Assembly: GCA_024663395.1 (NCBI GenBank)
Contig: JANFAH010000001.1
Location: 2,232,001 to 2,296,000 of the forward strand
From: Pisolithus tinctorius
Taxonomy: Eukaryota > Basidiomycota > Agaricomycetes > Boletales > Pisolithaceae
Direction of reading: 5' to 3'
DNA: 64,000 bases
A model generated the notes under the pieces. The model saw nothing but the letters and a program-made list of their open reading frames with translations. It made no database searches and was not told the origin of the DNA. Within the stretch, counting starts at the first letter, position 1. Each line of letters begins with the position of its first letter. A program made the position numbers and the translations under genes. Of this stretch, positions 31,904 to 41,737 are shown one piece after another.

Positions 31904-33110
31904 CTACTCTTCCATCGCTTGTCCTCCGCCACCCTCCTGTTCTTCATCGCCTTCCTGCTCCCCTTCGACTTCTTCCTCGTTATCCCCCTCCGCACCTTCA
32001 TCCGCTTCCTCTCGCTGGTCCTCCGCCGCCTCCGACTGCGGCCTCTTCCATCCTCCTCCTGCGCGTTCGAACTCGGCCACTCTGGCCTCATGCGCATCCT
32101 CCCTTCTCCTCATCTCCGCCCACTCTGCCCAGGCGCGGTACAGCGCCCACTCATCGGCGGTCCGCTCTGCAGCCTCCGCCATCCGCTCCGCCGCCTCTGC
32201 CATCCTCTCAAAGGCCAGCGCAGCGGTCTCATGCGCTTCGGCCTGCCTCTCCATGGCCTGCAGCTGCTGCTCCCTCTCCCACTCCGCCCACCGCGTGTGT
32301 ACTCCCGCCCCTGAGGGACCCTCAAGCGGTGTTGCTGGCTCCTCCTCGCCCTCTCCGCCTGCCTCCTGCTCATCGTCCGCTTCCTCCGTCTCTGTCGCTT
32401 TCTCCTTTCCCTTCCCCCGCGTCCTCTTCTTCTTCTCCCCTCGGGAGCTCCCCGTCCCTGCTCTCTTCCGCGAAGGCCCCGCCACCGCCTCTTCTCGCGT
32501 CCAGCTGCACATCTTCTTCTTGTTGTGGCAGGGCACGCAGGCCCTGGTCTTGCCCTGTCCCGGCTCGCACTGCCCCACCATCAGACTCGCTATACAGCGA
32601 GTGCAGGGGGCTCTTCTGGTCGCGGTGACCACCACGGAGGCCCCAGGGACCTTCTGGGCGGTGTTGACATCGTACACCGCGCCGCATAATCTAAGAAAAT
32701 AAAAACTGCGAGTCAGCTCCGCCTGACTCACAGTACTCCGCCACTCACCTTTGTGCAGCCTCATTCCGCTTGGCCTGAGCCCTCTCCTCAGAGGCCCTCT
32801 GCCTCTGCCTCTGCCTCTCTGCCTCCTCCTCTGCCGCCTTCTTCCTTCGAGCCTCCTCTTCCTCCTCCAACCTCTCCTCCTCCGCCTTCCACCTCTTGGC
32901 CTCCTCACGCTTGGCCTTGCGCTCTGCTTCGCATTCTCTCTCTCTCCGCTCGGTCTCCTCTCGTCGGCGCGCCTTCTCCGTGGACTTCTCCCGCTCGGTG
33001 TTGGTGGAGTCATTGGTGAGGACGACCAGTTCTTCATCCGCGACTTGAGAATAGTTGCGGACGTGGCCGGGGGTTGGCTGGGGGGTGTTGCTCTGGCGCT
33101 GGGAAGGCAT
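31904..33110 (-). CDS. Antisense gene of element B: coiled-coil Zn2Cys6-like protein
   Basis: Two exons, 33110-32749 and 32690-31904, join in phase through a 58-bp intron (GTGAGT ... TTCTTAG) to 382 residues. A short N-terminus precedes a long charged helix rich in Glu, Arg and Lys (about residues 40-120, coiled-coil-like). The cysteine cluster near 145-180 has spacing C-x2-C-x8-C-x9-C-x2-C-x6-C, then a basic stretch (KKKRTRGKGKEK), an acidic stretch, a second helix with repeated ERMAEAAERM-type heptads, and a very acidic tail. A longer frame without an ATG overlaps exon 1 and is not used. The gene runs opposite to gag-pol and ends about 220 bp from the pol stop. DNA binding is inferred from cysteine spacing only. 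Confidence 0.8.
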
Positions 33111-33290
33111 GATGATGGGAGGAAAGGACGAAGGTTCAGTACCCTAACACGTGTTTTTAAGCGGTACTTCGAACTCTGACGGAGCTCCGCCGCGGCTAAA
33201 GCCATTATCCTCGAGGCATCAAAGTAATTTCAAATGATCAACTCGTGTTGATCTCGTTCCATACATACGGCCTTCAGGGGTTCAGGCCCT

Positions 33291-33300
33291 AAGGGGGGGG
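33291..33300 (+). promoter_or_regulatory. Polypurine tract of element B
   Basis: AAGGGGGGGG ends three bases before the 3' LTR. It would prime plus-strand DNA synthesis and confirms the plus orientation. Confidence 0.85.
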
Positions 33301-33303
33301 CAC

Positions 33304-34017
33304 TGTCATAACCGCGCGTTTGTCATAGGTCTTTACTCACTCCACAACCTTTTCCGCCGGTCATTCACTCACTCCGCACCAACTCTGCCCACCTTCTATC
33401 GTCTACGAACCATCTCCGCTCCGACTGTTGTCGGACTTGTGTTACTCTCCTACCGGACCGAGCGGTCCGTTCTCTGAGGGGTCATGTGACTACCTTCGCA
33501 GTCAGGTACTCCGCAGCGTGCTCACCGCGTGGGCCAGCGCCTGGACTGTTCCCTTTTCTGGATGTTCTGTGTTACCCGTTCGTATGTCCTCCGTCTACCC
33601 TTCATTCGTCGTCCAGGAAATTTTACTTGAAAACTTATGAGTCTCCATATGTCAGTTCCGATTCCGGTTACTGTACCTCCGTAGTAGTATAAAAACATGT
33701 ACTGTACTCCGCTGTTCTTCAGTACAAATATCAACTGAGTTCCTACTCCCTCTGATTCCATCTTCTGCCTGTCGGAGTTATCTCCGACTCTCTGTCTGTA
33801 CTCTCCCTCTGAAATACGAGGGCTGAGATCGTGCAAGGGGGTAGCGCACGAGCTATACCTGACGCCCTCACTCCGCTCCGCCTTTGTCTCGGCGGACTTC
33901 GTTCCTGCCAACACTCCGCTAGTCGGAGTTCTGTCCCTGTGTGTCAGACTTGCTTCCGGACCCTCCTCTAGACCTTGCTAAGCGTCGGAGTTGGTCGGAG
34001 TAGGCCCGGACTTGACA
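33304..34017 (+). repeat. 3' LTR of element B
   Basis: 714 bp. Here the self-primer word reads AGTACAAATAT, with one CpG to CpA change relative to the 5' LTR. Confidence 0.95.
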
Positions 34018-34022
34018 CCCAT

Positions 34023-37000
34023 TTGCTTGAGCGTCAGCTGCTGCGATCCCAACAGGTTCACACGTGCTCCCGAGCCACATGTCTTCGCGTTCAAAACGGT
34101 CAGCTTTTATGCAAGCGACGGGCGCCGTGGCCCCTCAGCGAAGACAATTATGTCGATGAAAAGGGTAACTGGAAACCAAAGAGGACTCTCGGGTATATCA
34201 ATAACTACTGTCCGTTGATACTGACAAATTTGCGATGCAACAACGACATCAAGATTAACACCAACGGCAAAGATACCAAAGATGTGACCTTTTATGTTAC
34301 CGCATATGCCACGAAGAAACAAAAGAAGTCACACAATCTTTCTGCGCTAATGGCCTCGGCATTGGCATACCACGAAAACGATCCGCGGTATGAGGACATT
34401 CGCAAGCAAAACCGACTGCTACTCTACCGCTGCATCAACGTCATCAATCGCGAAGCCGAATTGTCAGGACCGCAAGTGGTCTCTTACATCATGGGCTACG
34501 GGGATACATTCCGGTCTCACTGCTACGCACCGCTGTACACCAGTGCCTTGTTCACTGCGATTAGACGAATGTTTCCAGGGCTTTCATCATCAACAACTGA
34601 CAGGTCAGTTCGATCTGATTTTAGATCTTGTGGAACATTGTTCATCACGATCCGAACAGAAATGCGAAGGGTGATGCAGAGCAGGGCGAGACTGACCACA
34701 GTGGCGAGAGCGTACAACTCTCCGAGGGTTGCAGTGAGAGAGTTGTAAGTACGCAGTGTATTCAGATCCCCGACATTGTTAATGAGTTTATTCAGGACGA
34801 GAGCGAGATGGTCACACTTCATGCCAATAAAAGAGGTGACGTTTATACATGTTCACAACTCGAGGACTATGTCTTTCGTGGGCCGGAAATGGATAAATGT
34901 GGTCTTTTGGCTTTTGTGATCGACACATGGGATGAAGTTTATACGCCGCAACCCGCTCGTGAACAGAAAGAGGGATCAACAACCAAACGAGGCCGCCCCG
35001 TTCATGTGCGATCGCATTACATGGACGGACATCCTAGAGCAGACAGCCACCGACGTGTTTTTCGTGCTAAGGGTCACAACACCTTACCTCAAATAGCAGG
35101 ACCGTGGTTTCCCCGAACCGACACTGGTGATGACTTCTACTGTGCGTCTATGCTCGCGCTTCTGAAACCGTGGCGAAAGGCACAGGATCTCAAGGGTGAT
35201 ACAGCAAGCTGGAGTGAAGAGTTTCAATCATTCACGGCGCAGATGCACCCATTCCATAGGCGCGTCTTGTCTGGCATTCAGTTTTATTATGAATCAAGAT
35301 CGGCGTGCGACTCGACATCCATGGAGGTGTCAATGTCTGCCTTTCACATTACACGAGTGCCTACAGATGACCTTCCGTTGGACGACGACGACGGCGAGCC
35401 TATGGAGGATTCGCTTATTCCGTTAACACAGGCTGACCTTATAGAGTTCAAACGCAACCAACTATCGCGAAATGAAGAAAGGCATGCTGATGAGGCAATT
35501 ACCATTGGACTCACACGCGGTCTGTTTACGCTGTCAGGACCGCAGCCGGCACGCAACCCAACCAGCTATCGTATAGCACAGGGGGAGGACCTCTCGCGAC
35601 TCCTGAGATGGTTGAAGTCGATGCATACCATGGCCACGATGCTGACAGTCACGCCAGACGCACAAGCGCTGCAGTCCACCGATGCTACGATGAACGTCGA
35701 GAACAGCATTAGCGACCTTAGTAGAGCTCTCTTGGAAAGCGACCATGGTGATGCGACCTTACTCACCGGGTTGACAGGGAATATCAACGTCCTCGAATCT
35801 GTACCAGTCGCTGAGCTGTTGGACGATCAGCGCCGCGCATATGACATCGTTGACTGGCATCTACAACAATACCTCTCAGGGCTCAATCCCCCACAATTGC
35901 GAATGATCATTCCTGGTGAAGCAGGGGTTGGCAAATCAAAGACGATTCAAACGATCATGCAAAATTTTCAGTCTCGAGGTGTGCAGAACTTGATGGTCAA
36001 AGCCGCTTATACTGGAATTGCTGCGTCAACCATTGACGGACAAACGCTCCACTACATTGCTATGATACCCGTACACGGTGGAAGGCAGTCGGCAAAAACG
36101 CGTAAAAAACTGGAAACATTCTGGCGAAGTAAGCAGTACCTTATCATAGACGAGATTTCCATGATATCTCGTACATTCTTCGCATCACTTTCCGATATCA
36201 TCGGTCACGCGCGCGCAGATGAACGCGCGACCTCCGACGAACCATTTGGAGGGCTGAACGTTATTCTCGTCAGCAACTTTCATCAATTCCCACCGGTCGC
36301 CAGCAAGCCTTCTGTGCCGTTGTATTGGCAGTCGAACGCCGAGAAGGATACTGAGCTTGAAATCCTTGGGCGCAAATTATACGAACAATTCGATGTCGTC
36401 GTGCGGCTGAAAACACAGGTCAGAGTCACAGATCCTGATTGGATGGAGCTCTTGCAGCACGTGCGGCATGGTAACTGCAAGGAGAAACACATCGCCATGC
36501 TTCGTAGCCTGGTACTCACAAATGACCAGTGCGCCCCTGCCAACTTCAGCCAGCCACCTTGGTGCAATGCGCTTTTGGTGACACTGCGTCACGCTGTACG
36601 TATCAAGTGGAATTTGATGACGGTGAAATCGCGGACACACGCACAAGGAGTGACGTTGTTTACATGTCCTGCGATGGACACAATCAACAGCCGTCAATTA
36701 ACGTTGGAGGAGCAGTTTGCTGTCGCCGCGAAACCCAAAGGATCCCGAGGGCGTTCGCAGCAAGAGCGTGGCGGCCTTGCCGACGAGGTTCACGTCGCTA
36801 TTGGTATGGAGGTCATGGTAACATTCAACGTTTCCACCAGTTTGGATATGGCCAACGGCGCGCGCGGGCATATTGAAGAGATTGTGCTGGATGCCAGAGA
36901 GGAGGTCAGAAAGCTGGGGATGCAGCGCGTTCACTTGGAGTATCCCCCTTGCTATATCCTCGTGCGCATGAATCGTACAAAGGCTGAAGCGCTGGACGGC

Positions 37001-37381
37001 TTACCTATCGGTGTCCTTCCAATCGCTCCTCTGACCAGATCCTTTACAATCGTGTCGCCAAACGGCGTGAAGAAAACAGTAACCAGAGAGCAACTACCTA
37101 TTACACCGGCCTATGCGTTCACCGATTATCGATCACAGGCGCAGACAATCGAACACTGCATTGTCGACATTGGGACACCACCATCTGGGGGGCTTACACC
37201 GTTCAACGCGTATGTGGCGTTGTCGCGCAGCCGGGGCAGGGATACCATTCGACTGTTGCGCGATTTCGATGAAAAGATATTCACCCAACATCCGAGCAAA
37301 TATCTGCGACAGGAAGACCAAAGGCTTGCGGCCCTCGATCGTCAGACGATGTTAGACTGGGAAAGAGCGAAAGCGGTGTAG
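34023..37381 (+). CDS. Helitron Rep/Hel protein, C-terminal half with PIF1-like helicase
   Basis: Removing element B and one CCCAT joins codon CAT at 25908 to TTG at 34023 without loss of frame. The first part finishes the Rep domain: a cysteine-rich stretch, then TLGYINNYCP and YVTAYATKK, whose two tyrosines three residues apart match the Rep Y-x3-Y active site. An intron at 34604-34659 is in phase. The helicase follows with Walker A GEAGVGKS, Walker B LIIDEISMIS, a QxxP-like FHQFPPV and a C-terminal YVALSRSRGRD motif, as in SF1B PIF1 helicases. Rep nicks and joins the DNA, and the helicase unwinds it during rolling-circle transposition. The stop is TAG at 37379. Confidence 0.92.
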
Positions 37382-38306
37382 ATAGCACTTCCGCCAAACG
37401 GCCAGCAAATAGCCTTGGGCTTGGAGCTTGAACAAATGAACGGTGAATGGTGACGGTCTAACCTTGCAATAGTACATAGACACATCTCTTCAATTCTCTG
37501 CCACCATCGATTGATCATCGCCCGCGAGTTAACCACCTTCGGATTTGAGTCCGTGACAATCGTACATAAATGCACCTACATAAATGCGTGCCCACCAACA
37601 CTCGCCTGCGTGATTTGAATCGGACTTTCTATCGGCGAGGCACAGCAATGATCACGGATGTCGAAAAATGAGCGACGAATTTCGAGGTGCAGTGACCTTG
37701 TAAACAAGGTGATATCCTCAGGGGGGTTTGGGCATCCTCCGATAAATCGGCACCGCCACCTCATTCCGCACCCGACGGCACTGCTTGTAAGTGTCCAGAA
37801 TCACAATCTCCTTAGTAAAGACCGATTCCAGGCCATACACCGCATTTCATTTCCTTTTTCCGATGTAATCATTGGAGGACGGGTTTTTGTTTTGGGTACT
37901 TATATGACGGTATGACCTGCAGTCCGTGATGAGTGATAGGTACATGAACTAAGCACCCAAAGAGCGGCGCGCGGAAACTACTGATCTTAGTACTCACTCA
38001 CGCCCCTCCCATGAAGAGCCGGTTTGCAGATGCGGTGGGATCAGTGAAAGGCTACCGTTTCAAATCCAAACGGGTAATGGTTGGGCACGTCCTAATGCAA
38101 AGTTCATTGCCGATCCCTGCGACTGATGTCTCGTGCTCACGCGTCAGGATGTACACCAGCAAACAACGTCATATTCGAACAACATGCACCACCAGAACAT
38201 ACACATCAATTTTTTTTTGTAGGATTTTCTGAATTTTTCTCTCCAAAATACTGCATCCCAAATGTTCACGGCCACAGACGCAGTCGTGCGACCTCAACGG
38301 AGGCAC
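37382..38306. other. Helitron 3' flank and metallothionein 3' flank
   Basis: No gene was recognised. The 3' end of the Helitron should be here; I found no hairpin followed by CTRR that I would defend. Confidence 0.4.
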
Positions 38307-38450
38307 TTACTGCTTGCAGGTGCAAGCACCAGCCTGGCAGCTGCAGCTAATGAAGTACACAGTGCGTCAGCTATTTTGTCACAGAGTACTTCGTTGATAC
38401 ACAGAGACGTACTTGGAGTTGCAGTTGCACTTGTCAGAGTTGGGAGACAT
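38307..38450 (-). CDS. Metallothionein, 6-Cys type, isolated copy
   Basis: Exons 38450-38413 and 38346-38307 with a 66-bp GT-AG intron in phase 2 encode 25 residues with six cysteines in three CXC pairs, ending CTCKQ. The start MSPNSDKCNCN is nearest to copy B2 at 55068. The intron position is the same as in the four other genes. It stands alone on the opposite strand, about 900 bp from the Helitron gene, with no sign of the ~4.5 kb duplicated segment around it, so it moved or was separated independently. The leader shares AGCAATTTGCTCTGA and the AATCTATATCAAC just before the ATG with the other 6-Cys genes. Confidence 0.9.
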
Positions 38451-38600
38451 GTTGATATAGATTGGTTGGTTGTCTGCAAAACGGGAGTGCCGACATCAGC
38501 TACGAACTCTGTATGGCAATACGCGTATGTAGGACATACGAGAGCGGTTAGTCGCGAGTTCAGAGCAAATTGCTGGGGGATGAAGAACGAACGAGGTCCC

Positions 38601-38608
38601 CTTTTATA
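38601..38608 (-). promoter_or_regulatory. TATA box of the isolated metallothionein
   Basis: TATAAAAG followed by GGG on the minus strand, about 150 bp before the ATG at 38450. Confidence 0.65.
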
Positions 38609-41600
38609 CCTCGAGAGCAGGCATATGCGAGTCAGCACCCAATCGAAAGGAGTTAATGATACAACCGAGTCAAGTTAGTCCACTAAGTCCCTTCGGCGAA
38701 AGCACCGTTACAGGTGACACAATGGAACATACCACGTTGGGGTGTCGGACGTTTTTGACGCTGACAGTTGGTTTGCTTTTGGCATATCACGGCGTTTGAT
38801 TGGAGAACAGGAGACCATTTGGGACGTCCGAAAAATGGTGTTTGCTTGCGTTGCAACACATTATGACCCCTTAATGCTTGCCGGAATACCCAGCCTCCTA
38901 GTTTTAGAATGGACTAATATTGAGGCCTATCCTCCCATGCTGGGGAGTGAGGCAGCTCACTTTGGCAATAAGGCCAAGTTGGATGCTAGAATTGCCAATA
39001 ATGCAAAAGGGTCGTCGACGGCTAGTTTTGGAGCTAGCCCAAACGAGTATTGACATATGGGGTCGAGCACAGCGACCGCATCGCCCTGAAGATGAGGAGG
39101 GGCTGCCCATCCCCCAGAGGTTTTCCCTCGGCAGTTGGAAGAGTAATCGCCGCGGTTGATATTATGGTGGGATGGTTCCTCTGTGAAAGAGGCTTAGCCA
39201 TGAGACTCGGCACACGTCTGGTGACCGTATGTAGCACAAGAAACCTGTCAAAGATGGCAGGGACGGAGGATAATTAATTAGATCATTCCAAATAACCTAC
39301 TCCTGCGGAGTGGAAGGTGACAGATCCAAGGATGCCACTATCAGAAGGCGTGTCACAGCCCATGGAACGACCCGTTGAGGGCAAGTTGTAGAAATACACG
39401 AGCCTTCTGAGGCCTTCTGTTGGCTGTGATACAAAGTTTGACAACCAATCTCGCACCTTGCCTTGGATTGTTAGTCATACCAAGAGAGTGGACGCCGCGC
39501 AAAGGCAATCTCCTCGGCCGACTGTCATATCCGCATGACAGAGGATAGTGACTCCGTGAGCGAAGACACCAGCAGAGTGAATCAAGGTAACAGCGGTAAC
39601 CAGGGTTCAGAATAGTTCATGTTCCTGCCTCGTCGTCACCGCTTGTTACTAGTGCTCCTGTAGGTCAACATGCGCGTTCTCCAAGTCGCGCTCAGTACAT
39701 TCAGCGTCGCACAAAGACTGAAAGCACCGGTGAGAGATGGAATGGCGAAAATAATCATTAGGATTTAGCGATCGCTTTAATAGTGGTGGCCTCGTTGGCG
39801 GTTGAAGTGGGGCGACTGTAAAGGTACGTATATGACTGTGAGGTTCCTCCTAATACGCACGGAACTTAGTACTCGTGGTGCATATGAATAAAACGGCCAC
39901 ACTGTGGCTCAACGCTCCGAACACTGTAATGCGCGCTGAATCATAGAACACGATACCTAGGTTGGATTGGGAAGCGAGCGACCATTGTTTAAGGGATGAG
40001 CTGATACGGTGGACAGGAGGGTCATCGTGTACGATGGTTGGATCGGTGGAGTCGTGGCGAGTGGAATAGATTAATACCAGTCACGTACTTTATCGTAAGG
40101 TGCATTACTGGAATGTACTTGACACCGCTCGAGTAAAACACTGCATCCGACTACACACGAGTTGAATAATAAGTGAAATAACGGATAATGGCTTCAAACC
40201 AACCGATACAATACCTTAAGCTTCAAACTTCAGGCCATCGATTGCTCACCTCCTGAGGCCTCAGTTACTTAGAAGAGCGCCGGATGCAGTTTTCATTGGA
40301 GAACGGATGCGAGCGGCGTTGATTGAGGCACCAACTGCAGTTGCATTCTCCACAAATGGCTCTAGTAATTCCCATCTCGTTCACAACCAACTATAATTGT
40401 CTTCCGTCGAGTCTTTGGTTTGTCTAGGGGAGACTAAGCCAGCGATATCATGAGGAGTTCCTCATGCTACGCAAGACGACATTATTCGGGACCGGGCAAC
40501 CCAACAATGCTTTTGATGGCAACCATTGTACTTGTTGGCCACCGACATCCTGAGTAGCTCAGGTTACGGTGTTGTTCTCTGGGACATCCACACATAGAGG
40601 TTACGTTCATGGTGCGTGGCACAAACATCCTGCGGGAATCTTGATGCGACAAGGACAACAAAAGAAAGGGCTGCGCTGCACACAAAGTCTCAATTCTACA
40701 CAATTAAAATCGAGAAAGTCTTACCTGTCGGATGAACCTCGTAGAATCCGCGCTCGGTTCGAGAGCGAAAAAGTAGCGTGGCGAATTCCCTGGGTGGAAT
40801 TTGATGTCTGCTTCGAAAGATAAACGGCACTGTGCGCAACTTGAAACTTGTAAGTCCACATGTCGGCGCTGGCGTTGAAGTGGCCCGAAGACTGTGACGT
40901 ACCAGTGCATGGCAACTAGTGATCGTCGACCTCCACAAATGTCTTGCGCGGTTCACAAGCAACACAAGGAACGAGGTCAAAGTAGTATATCATAGGATCT
41001 AGCTGGAGACCGGCCGCGACTTCGAAAAGAATCGACAATAAGCGATGGGAGGTTGACGGCTGAAGTTGTACGGGCGCGCACGGGTAGTTATGCCACGCTT
41101 TCAGATCTCACCTCAGCAGATTGGAAATGCCGGGGAGGTCCAGACTTGCTTGAACCTCGAACTTGGCTGCCACCACCCTGACGAAGTCACCGAAAGGTAA
41201 TGGGAAATGGCCGAATTCTACAATGTACACGACCTATATGTTTATCAGGTACAAAGAATAAATACCGCGAAGTGGTGATAGCAACGATGGCGGAAGCCTT
41301 CCCCCAACAGCAAAGCAGTAATCTGGAGTACGGTGTGTGCAACCGGACGGAGAAAGGTTAGAGGGTGGGCTTAGCACGACCAATTGGATTAGCCTGTACC
41401 ACGTATGCTAGTACTGAGCTTATGGTTGGAATTCTGGATCCCGACGGGCTGCTCCCGCAATTGTCAACTCCCCGGCTCGCCGACAACCAATCTGCTAATA
41501 TTATAAGTAGTCCTCCGCAGCATGCTTGGCTTGTCTGACCCGTAGGCTAGGTATGGTGGTAAGGACCTAGATGAGAATCGATACTACTGCGCCCGATCAC

Positions 41601-41737
41601 TCGTAATCTTGGGGTTGTTGCTTCGATCAGTCTGAGCCAAATCCGCAGTTAGACGTGGTTGCTTGTACTACAACAACCTTGACAACGCTACCACAGAGCC
41701 ACGCATATACTTTGTCAGTGTCCAGTAGGGTCCACTA
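38609..41737. other. Long region without a supported gene
   Basis: About 3.1 kb. Only short, overlapping frames were found, and the longest (38742-39053, plus) lacks a recognisable family. About 40680-41260 is a diverged copy of 44890-45850 on the other side of the P450 gene (separate entry). No RNA gene or mobile element was recognised. Confidence 0.45.
40680..41260 (+). repeat. Diverged repeat flanking the P450, left copy
   Basis: Blocks in the same order and orientation match 44890-45850: around 40690-40870, CACAAATGTCTTGCG at about 40935, GAGACCGGCCG at about 41006, and TTCTACAATGTACA at about 41216. The copies are too worn to give a gene. A minus-strand frame at about 40700-40915 may be a relic exon. 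Confidence 0.65.

Larger units (their letters stand above)
25909..34017 (+). mobile_element. Ty3/gypsy chromovirus B (Tf1/sushi type), full length
   Basis: The element is 8,109 bp with 714-bp LTRs (TGTCAT...TTGACA), flanked by the 5-bp duplication CCCAT (25904-25908 and 34018-34022). Order on plus: 5' LTR, self-primer-type binding site, gag, frameshift site, protease-RT-RNase H-integrase-chromodomain, A/AG tract, antisense gene, polypurine tract, 3' LTR. Gag and pol are both open. The LTRs differ at about 16 positions, so it is older than element A. Confidence 0.97.
23325..37381 (+). mobile_element. Helitron (Rep/Hel type), split by element B
   Basis: The coding part of a rolling-circle transposon runs from 23325 to 37381, with element B inserted at 25909-34017. 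The coordinates are those of the gene; the true ends (5' TC, 3' hairpin plus CTRR) were not found and must lie within 22982-23324 and 37382-38300. It adjoins the host gene fragment split by element A, so three elements are packed into about 26 kb. Confidence 0.85.

Noticed and set aside
31904..33205. Single 433-codon frame as the antisense gene of element B
   Set aside because: It lacks an ATG start and reads through the intron; the two-exon model with ATG 33110 joins in phase and gives a sensible coiled-coil N-terminus.
37382..38300. Helitron 3' hairpin with CTRR end
   Set aside because: Several CT-purine tetramers exist but none follows a stem-loop I could pair convincingly.
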